Assembly (NCBI RefSeq): GCF_040802235.1
Contig: NC_133156.1
Location: forward strand, 188,487,851 to 188,551,850
Origin: Manis javanica
Lineage: Eukaryota; Chordata; Mammalia; Pholidota; Manidae
Direction: 5' to 3'
Length of the DNA stretch: 64,000 bases
Shown here: in pieces, positions 1 through 9,734 of the stretch
Position numbering within the stretch: position 1 is the stretch's first letter
Layout of the letters: each line of letters starts with the position of its first letter
Notes under the pieces: generated by a model
Databases searched by the model: none
Told to the model about the DNA's origin: nothing
Seen by the model: the letters and a program-made list of their open reading frames with translations, nothing else
Position numbers and translations under genes: made by a program

Positions 1-1
1 C

Positions 2-2266
2 TCCATACCTTTGCATCCTGATGATTGCAAACGTTTTGCCTTTAGTATACCCATTACCAATTGTGTAGGGCCTTCTCCCCGGTTTCAGTGGAGAGTTCTC
101 CCACAAGGAATGGCCAACAGCCCTACTCTTTGCCAAAAGTTTGTAGCCCAGACTATAGACCCCTTTAGGTTGCTCTTCCCCACTTTGTATATTATCCATT
201 ATATGGACGATATTCTTCTTGCCGGTCCTGACCAGCAACAGCTCTATGCGGCCAGTCAACAGCTAGTCACTGCCCTCCGAGATCGAGGACTACAAATTTC
301 CCCAGAAAAAGTCCAGGTCCACCCCCCCCAACTATTTTTAGGCTTTGAATTATTTTCTAATAAAATCCTCACTCAAAAAATTCAGTTAAAGAGAAGCTCC
401 TTAAACACTCTTAATGACTTTCAGCGTCTGCTAGGAGACATCAACTGGCTCAGGCCTTATTTAAAGCTGACCACCGGAGAGTTAAAGCCTTTGTTTGATG
501 TCCTACGTGGAGACCCTGATCCTTCCTCCCCCCGCTCGCTCTCATCAGAAGCACAAAGGGCATTAACCATTGTAGAGCGGGCTATTTCTGAACAGACCAT
601 TAGCTACTTCTCTCCACATCTAAGTTTGTGGCTGCTCATTTTCCCTACCCCCTTCTCCCCTACAGGAGTCCTTTGGCAAAACCATCCACTATTTTGGGTT
701 CATCTGCCAGCCTCCCCCCCTAGAGTCTTAGCTACCTATCCTCAATTAGTTGCTGCCCTCTTACGTTTAGGCCGAGAGGCAGCTCTCAAGTTGTTTGGGA
801 GAGACCCTGAAGTTATAACCCTCCCATACAATACATCTCAATTACAATGGCTTATTCAACATGATGATGATTGGGCAATTAGCTGCACCTCCTTCCAGGG
901 GACAATAGACAATCATTACCCTGCAGACAGATTAGTCCAGTTCCTTCAAAAGACCCCGGTTGTCTTTCCCAAAAGGACTAAAACCACGCCAATTGCTGGA
1001 GCCGTAATGGTGTTCTCTGATGGGTCCTCCTCCGGCATAGCCGCTTTCAGTATTAATGGGCAAGTTACTCGAATACAGACAGACCTCTCTTCTGCACAGC
1101 TTGTTGAACTAACTGCAATAATCAAGGTTTTTGAGCTTTTAATAGATGCCCCCTTTAACCTCTACACTGATAGTGCCTATGTAGCAACCTCTGTTCCCCT
1201 ATTAGAGACAGTGCCTTACATACGTCCCTCTACAAATGCTTCCCCCCTATTCGCAAAATTGCAAAAATTAATTTTAAGCCGCGATGCCCCTTTTTTCATC
1301 GGGCACATACGCGCTCACACTGGCCTTCCAGGGCCGCTTGCCAAAGGCAATGACAGGGTTGATCTGGCGACTCAATTAGTAGCCTCTGTCACGCCAGACT
1401 CACCCTTGGCTGCAGCCCAACGGGCTCATGAACTACATCATCTCAATGCTCACACTCTTAGACTCAAATTTTCAATCACCCGAGAACAGGCCCGCCAAAT
1501 AGTTCGACAATGTCAAGGATGTCTAACTCTCCTCCCAGAGCCTCATAACGGAATCAACCCCCGGGGGTTAGTCCCAGGAGAGATATGGCAAATGGATGTC
1601 ACTCATTACCCTCCCTTTGGTAAATTAAAATATATCCATGTGTCTATTGACACATGTAGTGGTTTCCTATGTGCATCCTTGCAAACGGGAGAGGCAACTA
1701 AAAATGTTATTACCCATGTTCTCTCATGCCTGGCATATCTACCACAACCTAAAATCTTAAAAACTGACAATGGGCCTGGATACGCCAGCTCTAGCTTTAA
1801 ACAGTTCTGTGCGCAGTTAGATATTAAGCACGTAACAGGAATTCCCTATAATCCCCAAGGCCAAGGCATTGTTGAAAGAGCCCACTTAACCCTTAAAAAC
1901 ATGTTATTCAAACTTCAGTCGGGGGGAGAAGTACTCTATCCGAGAACAGGTAATGCAAAGACACTCCTAAATCATGCACTGTTTGTTCTCAATTTCCTTA
2001 CTTATGACTCCGCGGGTAAAACCGCTGCTGATCGCCTTTGGCATCCCTCCACGGCAGATAATTATGCACAGGCTATGTGGAGAGATCCGATGACCAACAC
2101 ATGGCACGGGCCTGACCCTGTGCTCATATGGGGGAAAGGACATGCTTGTATATATGATGCTAAGGCACAAAATGCCCGATGGCTCCCAGATAGGCTCATT
2201 AAACTCCTAGACACAAATAGAGGCAAAAACAATAATAATTCCAGTCCAGGGCATATTAACCCCTGA
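2..2266 (+). CDS. pol: Endogenous betaretrovirus-type Pol (partial at 5' end): RT, RNase H, integrase
   Basis: The frame is open from the window edge to a TGA at 2264-2266, so the gene starts upstream. The reverse transcriptase part has the YMDD catalytic box at 200-211, preceded by the LPQG...NSPT block. RNase H shows SDGSS (Asp codon 1019), AQLVELTA (Glu) and YTDSAY (Asp). Integrase has an HHCC zinc module at about 1423-1535 and the catalytic triad at codons 1595 (D), 1766 (D) and 1874 (E); the D-to-E spacing is the classical 35 residues. YMDD and the integrase blocks PFGKLKYIHV and GIPYNPQGQG are typical of betaretroviruses (type D/IAP-like) rather than gammaretroviruses, which normally have YVDD. 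No stop or frameshift interrupts the visible 755 codons, which points to a fairly young insertion. Pol does not overlap env; 37 bp separate them. Family assignment is by motif recognition, not by a search. Confidence 0.95.
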   Translation, partial: SIPLHPDDCKRFAFSIPITNCVGPSPRFQWRVLPQGMANSPTLCQKFVAQTIDPFRLLFPTLYIIHYMDDILLAGPDQQQLYAASQQLVTALRDRGLQISPEKVQVHPPQLFLGFELFSNKILTQKIQLKRSSLNTLNDFQRLLGDINWLRPYLKLTTGELKPLFDVLRGDPDPSSPRSLSSEAQRALTIVERAISEQTISYFSPHLSLWLLIFPTPFSPTGVLWQNHPLFWVHLPASPPRVLATYPQLVAALLRLGREAALKLFGRDPEVITLPYNTSQLQWLIQHDDDWAISCTSFQGTIDNHYPADRLVQFLQKTPVVFPKRTKTTPIAGAVMVFSDGSSSGIAAFSINGQVTRIQTDLSSAQLVELTAIIKVFELLIDAPFNLYTDSAYVATSVPLLETVPYIRPSTNASPLFAKLQKLILSRDAPFFIGHIRAHTGLPGPLAKGNDRVDLATQLVASVTPDSPLAAAQRAHELHHLNAHTLRLKFSITREQARQIVRQCQGCLTLLPEPHNGINPRGLVPGEIWQMDVTHYPPFGKLKYIHVSIDTCSGFLCASLQTGEATKNVITHVLSCLAYLPQPKILKTDNGPGYASSSFKQFCAQLDIKHVTGIPYNPQGQGIVERAHLTLKNMLFKLQSGGEVLYPRTGNAKTLLNHALFVLNFLTYDSAGKTAADRLWHPSTADNYAQAMWRDPMTNTWHGPDPVLIWGKGHACIYDAKAQNARWLPDRLIKLLDTNRGKNNNNSSPGHINP

Positions 2267-2274
2267 GAAGCCTT

Positions 2275-2303
2275 CCCTTTCTGTTTATTTTCAGGAGGCA
2301 AAA
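2275..2303 (+). promoter_or_regulatory. Probable env splice acceptor and env leader
   Basis: A pyrimidine-rich run ending in TTTTCAG (AG at 2293-2294) lies 9 bp before the env ATG at 2304. Retroviral Env is made from a singly spliced RNA, so this is the expected 3' splice site. The donor would be upstream of the window. The position is inferred from sequence only. Confidence 0.65.
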
Positions 2304-4301
2304 ATGAAGATATGTACACTATTGACCCTCGTCATGACCTTTCGCCCCGTTTGGACCCATCAGATTTCCAACTTCACCTGGACAGTCACCAATGAAGCAG
2401 GAGACGTCGTTTTCAGTTCTTCCACCTTAGCAAGTACCCCCCCATGGCCTGTTCTTGCCCCTGATCTCTGTGACTTGGCCGCTGGAGCTTCTACGGCCTG
2501 GGGGACCCCAGACATTTACTTTCCTTTTTCCACCTCCCCTGAGACCTACCCTGAGGGACAATCTACCACTTCTCCTGGGTGTAACAACACCCCTAGGAGA
2601 ACCTACCTCAGAGAAACAGAATTTTATGTCTGCCCGGGAGCTCATAGAGATCGAGCCCTTAACTATAAATGTGGATATAGAGACTCCTATTTCTGTGACT
2701 CCTGGGGGTGTGAGACTACGGGAGATGCTAGTTGGAAGCCTAGCTCCACCTGGGATTATATAACTGTAAGTAGGGCTTGGAATCCCAAGCCTAACTCAAC
2801 TGTTACCCCAGAATGTCAAAGCACCCAATCCACAAGAGGGCGATGTACACCGCTCTCCATTACCTTTACTGACAAGGGAAAAAGGGCCCCTATTGATGGA
2901 TGGCTCAGGGGACATGAATGGGGGCTAAGGCTTTATGTTTCAGGAAAGGACCCTGGGCTCACTTTTAAAATCAAATTAATTCGATCCATTCCAAACGCCA
3001 ACAAGCACGTTGTCCTTGGCCCTATTGCCCCTAAGGCAAGAGACCCAAGACCTTCTAACCCTTCTCCCCTGTCTACTAGTACTGTTTTCCAGGCCTTGCT
3101 CCCCCCGGTTTTACCCTCCACAGGCGAAATCCTTAAAGGCCTGGCTAATGTGACTGCAAAATCCCTTAACTCCACTGGATATAGCGAGTGCTGGTTATGT
3201 TTCTCCCCCGTTCCCCCGTTTTACGAAGGGATAGCAGTTTTAGTAAACACCTCAGCAGACCTCATACTTACCAATGACTCCAGCAAGACTCGCTGGTCAG
3301 ACCCCTCCCGTTTTTCAGAGACCTCTCCGGGTCTCACATTGACGCAGCTTTCGGGAATAGGCCTCTGTATACATAGCCCCCTCTTGCGTCTACCCCCTCA
3401 GTTAGTACCCATTTGTAACAGCTCCTTCTCACCCCCGCTGTCCTATGAATTCCTTGTCGCGCCCAACGGTACTTATTTTGCTTGCTCTTTTGGCATAACG
3501 CCCTCTGTTAACCCGCGCTTATTAATATCTAACAATGAATATTGTGTTTTAGTCATGCTCATGCCCAAGATTTTCATACATCCCACCGAAGACCTCCTTC
3601 CATATTACTCGGGCTCTACTTGCACTAAGCGTGAGCCAGTAACCGCCATTACCTTATCTGTATTATTAGGACTAGGAGCAGCTGGGGCTGGAACAGGCAT
3701 TGCCTCCATAATTACTTCTAAACAACAATATTATGCTCTTAGTCAAGCTATTGATAAAGACATACAAAATCTGCAAGAGGGTTTAGACAGCCTGAAAGAA
3801 TCTGTTGTCTCTCTCTCTGAGGTAGTGCTCCAAAATCGCCGAGGGTTAGACCTCCTTTTCCTGAAAGAAGGAGGCCTCTGCGCTGCTCTTAAAGAAGAAT
3901 GTTGCTTCTATAAAGACAAAACAGGGTTAGTGCAAGATAGCATTGATAAAGTTAAGAAAAACCTAGAAGCCAGGCAAAAACAAAGAGAAAAGGATGAGGC
4001 CTGGTATAAAAACTGGACCTCTGCCACCCCTTGGTTAACTACTCTGATCCCCACCATCCTTGGACCCTTGGCAGGATTCTTCCTTTTAGTGTCTCTTGGC
4101 CCTTGGGCCTTAAGAAAACTGACAGTTTTTATTCGAGAGCAAGTTGACCAGCTCGTCAAGCCAGCGGTTGCTGTTCATTATCACAGACTTACGGCCTGTG
4201 ATGAAGAGTCTTACACCGAGCCAACCAATGCTCCCGGTCTCCGGTTTTCAACTTTACAGGCGTCTCAACCATGGTACCATCGATTCTGGCACCGTACTTA
4301 A
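2304..4301 (+). CDS. env: Complete endogenous retroviral envelope glycoprotein, gammaretrovirus type
   Basis: The reading frame has 665 uninterrupted codons. Residues 1-18 look like a signal peptide. The surface subunit has several N-X-S/T sequons, a SWGCETTG...WKPSS block like that of MLV/GALV/FeLV-type receptor-binding domains, and a CWLC (CXXC) motif at residues 296-299. The transmembrane subunit has a hydrophobic Gly/Ala-rich fusion peptide from about residue 446, the immunosuppressive-like LQNRRGLD segment from residue 509, a C-X6-CC motif (Cys 526, 533, 534), a membrane span at about 575-600 and a short tail. CXXC plus C-X6-CC defines the covalently linked gamma-type Env. At the SU/TM junction only a Lys-Arg pair (residues 442-443) is seen, without a basic P4 residue. 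Neighbouring pol is betaretroviral, so the provirus is a pol/env recombinant. Whether the protein is expressed or functional cannot be told from sequence. Confidence 0.95.
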   Translation: MKICTLLTLVMTFRPVWTHQISNFTWTVTNEAGDVVFSSSTLASTPPWPVLAPDLCDLAAGASTAWGTPDIYFPFSTSPETYPEGQSTTSPGCNNTPRRTYLRETEFYVCPGAHRDRALNYKCGYRDSYFCDSWGCETTGDASWKPSSTWDYITVSRAWNPKPNSTVTPECQSTQSTRGRCTPLSITFTDKGKRAPIDGWLRGHEWGLRLYVSGKDPGLTFKIKLIRSIPNANKHVVLGPIAPKARDPRPSNPSPLSTSTVFQALLPPVLPSTGEILKGLANVTAKSLNSTGYSECWLCFSPVPPFYEGIAVLVNTSADLILTNDSSKTRWSDPSRFSETSPGLTLTQLSGIGLCIHSPLLRLPPQLVPICNSSFSPPLSYEFLVAPNGTYFACSFGITPSVNPRLLISNNEYCVLVMLMPKIFIHPTEDLLPYYSGSTCTKREPVTAITLSVLLGLGAAGAGTGIASIITSKQQYYALSQAIDKDIQNLQEGLDSLKESVVSLSEVVLQNRRGLDLLFLKEGGLCAALKEECCFYKDKTGLVQDSIDKVKKNLEARQKQREKDEAWYKNWTSATPWLTTLIPTILGPLAGFFLLVSLGPWALRKLTVFIREQVDQLVKPAVAVHYHRLTACDEESYTEPTNAPGLRFSTLQASQPWYHRFWHRT

Positions 4302-4634
4302 TGTGGCCCATATGCTGGTCAGCCAGAGCCAGACATACCCCTAACTATGAGGGTATGGGCATCGAGATGAGTGCGAGACAAAGTACCGCAAGGGAGGGTT
4401 CTTCCTAGAACCTCTCTGGTCCTCCCTGAGAATACGCCTGGCTTGCATAGAGGTTGGTATCCATATGTACATAAAGCCTTGATATATTAAGGTCAATTTG
4501 GCTTTCAGCTCTGCCTCTCCTCCCTAAAAGATACCGAGAGCATTTGCAGAATGTTACCCTGCTGGAGGAGCCAGGCCTCTATTCCCTCACTCGATTAAGG
4601 CCCACCTTTCTAAAATAAATAGAAAGAGAGGAGA
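4302..4634 (+). other. Non-coding stretch between env and LTR: stem-loops and polypurine tract
   Basis: No coding frame continues here. Two hairpins are visible: CATACCC (4334-4340) pairs with GGGTATG (4351-4357), and GGTTCT (4397-4402) pairs with AGAACC (4407-4412) around a 4-base loop. The second is enclosed by GGGAG (4392-4396) pairing with CTCCC (4422-4426). Type D betaretroviruses carry a nuclear RNA export element in this position, so a similar role is possible, but I do not see the CTE consensus loop here. The purine run AGAAAGAGAGGAGA at 4621-4634 directly before the LTR is the plus-strand primer (PPT). Confidence 0.6.
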
Positions 4635-5022
4635 TGTTGGGAGCCACACAAAGACAACAAGATGGCCACAGTTCATGAGGTTCCTGCTTCACTTCTTGGA
4701 GATTAGCTACGAGCCCGCGCGCGCCAACAAGGAAGCCCGCGCGCGCCAAGAGATACTCTTCTCCCCCTCCTTCCCCATTGTCATATACCAATCAGAATGT
4801 AACTCGCTGCGCCACCCCTGCTATGCAGCCAATCCCCTGCCTACAAGTATCCTATGGCCCACTCTGCCCCTGAACACTGGTGTATATCTACCCCCGTCTT
4901 ACAATAAAATTTGAAGGCTTGATCAGAATACTGTCTTGCCTTCGCTCTTCTCTCGCCCCCATTTTCTTTCAGGTCGGATCCCCCTCGTCCCCACGAATAA
5001 CTAAGTCCCGCTGGACGGGACA
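4635..5022 (+). mobile_element. 3' LTR of the endogenous retrovirus
   Basis: The element begins with TGTTGGGAGCC directly after a polypurine tract and ends with GACGGGACA, giving TG...CA termini over 388 bp. U3 has CCAAT boxes at 4788-4792 and 4829-4833 and a TATA-like TGTATATC at 4881. The AATAAA at 4903-4908 follows the TATA-like box closely, as in betaretroviral LTRs with a short R. A 16-mer, AGCCCGCGCGCGCCAA, occurs twice (4712-4727 and 4734-4749). The TGTTGGGAGC start resembles betaretroviral/IAP LTRs. The 5' LTR lies outside the window, so LTR divergence and the target-site duplication cannot be read. Confidence 0.88.
4903..4908 (+). terminator. Retroviral polyadenylation signal AATAAA
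   Basis: A canonical AATAAA lies in the LTR, with a T/C-rich U5 sequence downstream (4931-4973). It would define the 3' end of the viral RNA. Confidence 0.75.
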
Positions 5023-5239
5023 GTACTCAAAGAGCCCTGTGACTCTGACACAGAAGTGGGAAGGAGAATGGGTGCTAACCTTGAGACTGGGCTTCCACCC
5101 CTACCTCCACAAGCCATCCACAGGCTGGGCTCTGAAAGAGGCAAAACAATGTGTTTCTAGGAAGGTGATAACCTCAAACAATATCTGTTTACTTGAGGTC
5201 AGTGATGTGCTTGGATTTGGGCTATTTGCTGTGGGTCTC

Positions 5240-5560
5240 ATCCATCCATTCATTCAAGTTTTGTTAGGTGCCTTCTTTATATGAGAAGCTATTCTAGCCA
5301 CTGGGGATACAGTAGTGAACAAGGCAACAGGTCCCTGTGCTAACAAAGTCTACAGTCTTGGCAGGAGAGAGAAATAACACAAAATAAATGATAAATATAT
5401 GTTGGATGGTAATGTTTGTGAGAAGAAAACACAGCAGGCTGGGGGCTGAGAGGGCTGGGGGCACTGTTGTGGCTGGTGTTTAGGAAAGGCTTCACTGAGC
5501 AGAGGTCTAAATGAACAGAGAGGGGGCCATGCAGAGGTCTGGGGAAGGCCCCAGAAGGAG
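5240..5560. repeat. L2-like LINE remnant
   Basis: The phrase around 5300-5330 (ctggggatacagtagtgaac) and the following goods-like wording up to the 'aggaaaggcttcactgagcagag' region match the typical 3' part of LINE-2. Boundaries are approximate and the match is from memory of the consensus. Confidence 0.6.
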
Positions 5561-5889
5561 GGAGGGCTGCCCACAAGGTGGCCAGTCTCAGTTGGGTTGG
5601 GACAGCCCAGTTTGGCTGGAGACCCACATAGCCATTTCTCACCGCTGAGGGTTCTGGATGACAAGACTGTCAAAAGCCCCAGGCCTCTGCCAGAGTTTTC
5701 TCTGGGGCACCTATGTCCTTCCTGGCTGTGTGCTTGGGCTGCGTCACCATGCTAAGAGCCCCCAAGCACTGTTTCTCCTTCATCCTTACCCCTCCCTGTT
5801 GTACCTATCCTGTGCAGAGCCCAGACATTTCTGCTGGATGAAGTTGGCAGTATTTCAAGATGTTGTTCTTTATGAAGGCTGAACTATTT

Positions 5890-6235
5890 GTTACAGAATA
5901 TTTGTGTTCTCCCCAAATTCATATATTGAAATGTGAACCTACAGTGTGATGGTATTTGGAGGTGAGGCATGTGAGAAGTGATTAGGTCATGAGGGCATGT
6001 TTGGATTCGTGTCCTTACAAGAGACTCCAGAGAGCTCCCTCCCCTAGTCTGCCATGAGTACAGTGAAGACAGCTACCTATGAACCAGGAAGCAGGCTCTC
6101 ATCAGAACCTAGCATGCTGGTGCCTTGATCTCAGACTTCTCAGTCTCCAGACCTGTGAGAAATAAATAGTTTATAAGCCACTCAGTCTATGGCTTTTCAT
6201 TAATTACAGCAGCCCAAGGGACTAAGACACTGCTA
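5890..6235 (+). repeat. ERVL-MaLR type LTR remnant (MLT1/MST-like)
   Basis: The order of blocks is that of mammalian MaLR LTRs: 'cccaaattcatatattgaaat', 'gatggtatttggaggtgagg', 'gaccaggaagcaggctctc'-like text, 'cttgatctcagacttctcag', an AATAAA (about 6161) and a terminal 'ggactaagacac'. The leading TG end is eroded. The subfamily is not certain. Confidence 0.65.
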
Positions 6236-6289
6236 GAGGAAATAAAGCGGATAGAGGGACAAGTGAAATGGCACCAGGAGGAAACAGTC

Positions 6290-6665
6290 AGGTAAATCAG
6301 GAATGTGGGACGTTCTATAAGACAACTGGCCTGGTACCTTAAAAATCAATGTAAAGAAAGACAAAAAAAGGATGGGAGAACTGTTCTCAGTGAAAAGGAA
6401 CATACAATCAAATGCAATTCTCAATACTCCTTAAGCCGACCCTGGTTTGAATGTGCAAGCTGTAAAAGACATTTTAGGGGCACTTTGGGGAATCTGAATA
6501 GACATGCTTCCAGATTGTATTCAGAAATTATTGTTAATTTCCTTAGGTGTGATAATGGTTTTGCAGTTAAGAGACTATCCTTTTATTTTGATATGATGGT
6601 AGTGTTGTGGGGGACATGTGATGATGTCCATAATTATTTCCAAAATTGTTTAAAGTAAATAAGTT
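6290..6665 (+). repeat. Ancient L1 3'-UTR-like fragment
   Basis: The text 'gggacgttctataagacaac' followed by 'tggcctggtacctt' resembles the 3' UTR of old L1 subfamilies, and a related stretch occurs at about 55280-55600. A 117-codon frame across it (6305-6658) has no recognisable domain and is regarded as chance. Confidence 0.4.
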
Positions 6666-7304
6666 AATAAAATCTAAGATATCTTAGAATGGTTTAGTAT
6701 GGCTGAAGGGAGGAGAATGAGATGCCCCACAGGACAGGTCATGGCTCACCTTCCTGGAGTGGGCTGGGCCCCAAGTGCTTCACAAACCCCAGGTATGCAC
6801 TTGCTGTAAGCTCTGGAAGGAAATGTGTACCAGCACCTGGCATCTAGGTGCTTAATCACAGTTGAATGACTGAGGGGATAGTGTTTGTGGATTTCCCTCT
6901 GAGGGTGGGCTCTGGCTGAGCACCTCCCCAACACACACATTTACACCCCAGCAACGGTTCCAGACTGCCACATGACAGTTAAAAACATGGGCAGCCTGTG
7001 AAGGGCCACCTTTAATGGAAGTGCCTGGGAGGGTCTTGTGAGGTCTCTCTGGATGATTCCAGGCACCACCACAATCTCCCCTCCCTGAGCACCTTCAGCA
7101 TCTCCTGGTGGCTGGCGTGGAATGCAGTCACTTCTGTAACCTCATTGTTTGGGTCAAAAGTAGGTTGCTCATAATTATTGGGTCATGAACAGCTAGCCCG
7201 ATGGTCCCTAATTATTTCATTGAATTTGGGTGCTGCATCTTAAACAGCCTTACCCCAAAAGTCAGGAGAGATACCTGCCAGGTACCCCATGAGAACTTGG
7301 TGTC
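6666..7304. other. Intergenic sequence without a recognised feature
   Basis: No gene, no obvious repeat and no RNA gene was seen. Short frames in it have no recognisable motif. Confidence 0.5.
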
Positions 7305-7530
7305 CTAAATGATAATAATACCTAATATTTATTGAGCACTTAGTACTTGCAAGTGTCATGCTAAGTGTCTAACATGAATTATTTCATTAATTCTCCTAAG
7401 AAGTCTGTTTTGGTATTTTTTACTATAATTCCTATCCCCATTTTATAGATTGGTTCATAGTCTCACAGTTAGGAACTGGCAGTGCCAGGATTCAAACTTT
7501 GGTTGCCTCATCTGGCTTTCTCATTGGAGC
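7305..7530 (-). repeat. MIR-family SINE remnant
   Basis: Reads 'tattgagcacttagtacttg', then 'tatccccattttatag' and 'cagtgccaggattcaaac', which is the reverse-complement order of the MIR consensus. Diverged and ancient. Confidence 0.75.
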
Positions 7531-9585
7531 AATGCTCAGGCCTCATTATCTGTGGCCCCTGAGGCTCAGGACTCCTTTGTTCTGGGGCCGGTGAATGGGT
7601 GAGGAGCTACCTAGGAAAGCCATGAGCCACCTGGGACCAAAAGCTGCAACTCAGTTATGTTCTTTTTCCCTAACAGACTCCATGCTGAAATGATTATCTA
7701 AAATAATAGCTCATGCCCCCTCTTTCACAATCCTTCAGAGGCACACCACAGGACAAGTAAAAGCTGGGTGGATGGACAAGTGTTGCTGTCGATGGAAGTG
7801 CCAGCATGGCGTAGCACGGTGGCAGACAAGCCTCTTCAGCCAGGAAAATGGTCATGTCTTCAAGCACCTTTGGCTTTCTTGTCAATTATTAGGGAAAGGG
7901 ATTCCTGGTAGGTCCCCACTAGCATCTGAGGCTAGGACGGACTGCTGTTTCTTGTCCTGCGCCTCTCTGGGGGCCACTTGCCCATCCATCTCCCAGCCAG
8001 TGGAGGCTGAAATAAGATAAATACCGGTTGTCACCCATGTGCTTTGCCAGATTTTCTGCCCCTGAATGCGTCCCTTCAACAGGTGTCTGGTGACACAGGG
8101 CCCATGAGGTCCTGCTGCTGCACAGATGTTAGGTCCCAGCCGCAAAGTCAAACAAACCTGGGGTGGGAAAGAAGAGTCCAGATTTCACTGCAAATGAAGC
8201 TTTCCAGAGCTGCTGAGTAAGGAGTTTTCTTTCCAAACATCTGAAACAGCAAACAGATTGTAAATTAAGAGGGAGTTACAAGATAGTAGCTGAAGGGAAA
8301 CACCGCCTCCCTGTTTTCTGGGCTGTAGCTGCCGCTGCAGCTGCACTGACAGGACCTAGGCAGCCATGAAAGGTGATTAAATAGGGTGGGAGCGGGGGTG
8401 GGAAGGAACAGAGGCGCAGGGAAGAGCAGGCGCTGGGGAAAGGATTCTGGCCTCTTTGAGCCAAGAGAGAGCAGTTTATTCTGACAAAAAGTGGAATGCT
8501 GGCCTGTGTCCTGCTCTCCAGCCAATGAATTAATTAGTGATTCCCACCCAGATCAAAGTTCAGGCTCCCAAGGCAACTCAGCAAAAATAAAGTGAAACAA
8601 ATTGTAATCCACACAAACTGATGCTTCCTGTGACCCAAGCATTAAGGGAGGAGTTGAACAGTCCTTGGGTCTCTCTTTTTCCTCTCTCTGAGTAAAAATA
8701 CTGACTTCAGTAAAATGCCTCCAGTCAGCTGAGCTGATAATGAAAGTAGAGCCCCGGGCTAGCTTGTCCAGGTGGTACCCCTGCTGGATTTGGGGCCTGA
8801 GGCCATAGTGGGGAACCTGCGCCTAGAACCACAAGGTCACAGGCAGCTCTCCCTCCCAAGCCCGCACCCTCTCCAGCCCCAGTTTGGAAGCTCCGATAAC
8901 AACAACAAAAAAGGTGGGGGTGTAGATAGAGTAAATGGGGTGTTGAGAGCTGATGGCTGGCTGGGCAGGTTTCAGCGTTCATTCGAGTGCCCTCAGATAC
9001 CTCAGTGAGACAGTCATGTCACTCAGTGTGACAGCCCCTTCCGGGGATACCACGCCCTGTCTGAGGGCCCAGGTTGCGATCCTCTGAACCACACTCAGGC
9101 CTTGCTGAGAGACAGAGGCATCTACTGAGTTCCGTAATCATCCGCTCAGGGTGCCCTTGGGGGACAGCTGGGATGATTCCCGGTGTCGAAGCCTCCTGTA
9201 GAGAGGCTGTGTACGTCTCACCAGGGGTCACCTGACAGCGTGGGTGATGGAGCTGTGTCCCAGGAAAGGCCGAGATCCCCCCCATGTCCAGTTCTTACTT
9301 CCTGCTTGTGCAAGGCAGGGGTGGAGGCAAAACCAAAACAAACCAAATAGCTTTTGGCAAAAAGGAAGCCTATAGGACTGGTGCTGGTGTTAGGGGATTG
9401 GCTGCTGCAGAACTTGAGGAATTGAGTGGGTGATTGGTAGAACAGGATATTTTTTGGAAACATTCCAGCAGGACTTAAGGGTTTCACAATATTTTCAGGC
9501 AAAGGAAAAGCATAAGTTCTGGAGGACCCCTGTCCATTTTACCAAGGAAAATGGCACCAACTGGTTTAGGAAGCAAACAGATGAA
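7531..9585. other. Intergenic sequence, mostly without recognised repeats
   Basis: No gene was found. The part at about 8180-8660 is relatively GC-rich, low in repeats and contains clustered short motifs (a CAGCTG E-box near 8338, TTAATTAGTGATT near 8531, ATCAAAG near 8553). It could be regulatory, but only conservation data would show that. Confidence 0.4.
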
Positions 9586-9705
9586 AGTCTGTTCACATGC
9601 CAGGCACTGTGCTGGGGACCAGCGGGACAAACCTGAGCCTGACCCAGAACCTCAAGGAGTTCATAGCCTGAGGGAGAAAAGCAGTAGATCGTCATAAAGC
9701 AGGGG
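9586..9705. repeat. L2-like fragment
   Basis: The words 'catgccaggcactgtgctgg' and 'caaggagttcatagcctgag' are typical of LINE-2 3' ends. It is short and diverged. Confidence 0.55.
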
Positions 9706-9734
9706 ACTAGTGCTGCACAACAGCCCTTATCAGG

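Noticed and set aside
1967..2319. Minus-strand open frames of 67 and 85 codons across the end of pol
   Set aside because: They are antisense shadows of the pol and env frames and have no domain or start context of their own.
2427..4344. Other-frame and antisense frames inside env (for example 2455-2763, 2933-3175, 3908-4159)
   Set aside because: Fully contained in the env gene in other frames; compositional by-products.
4675..5284. Open frames across the LTR and its right flank
   Set aside because: They cross the LTR end into flanking genomic DNA and show no protein motif; not a superantigen-like gene as far as I can see.
6305..6658. 117-codon frame with a C-X2-C...H string resembling a zinc finger
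   Set aside because: Lies in an old L1-like fragment, and a single partial finger with no linker or second finger is not convincing.
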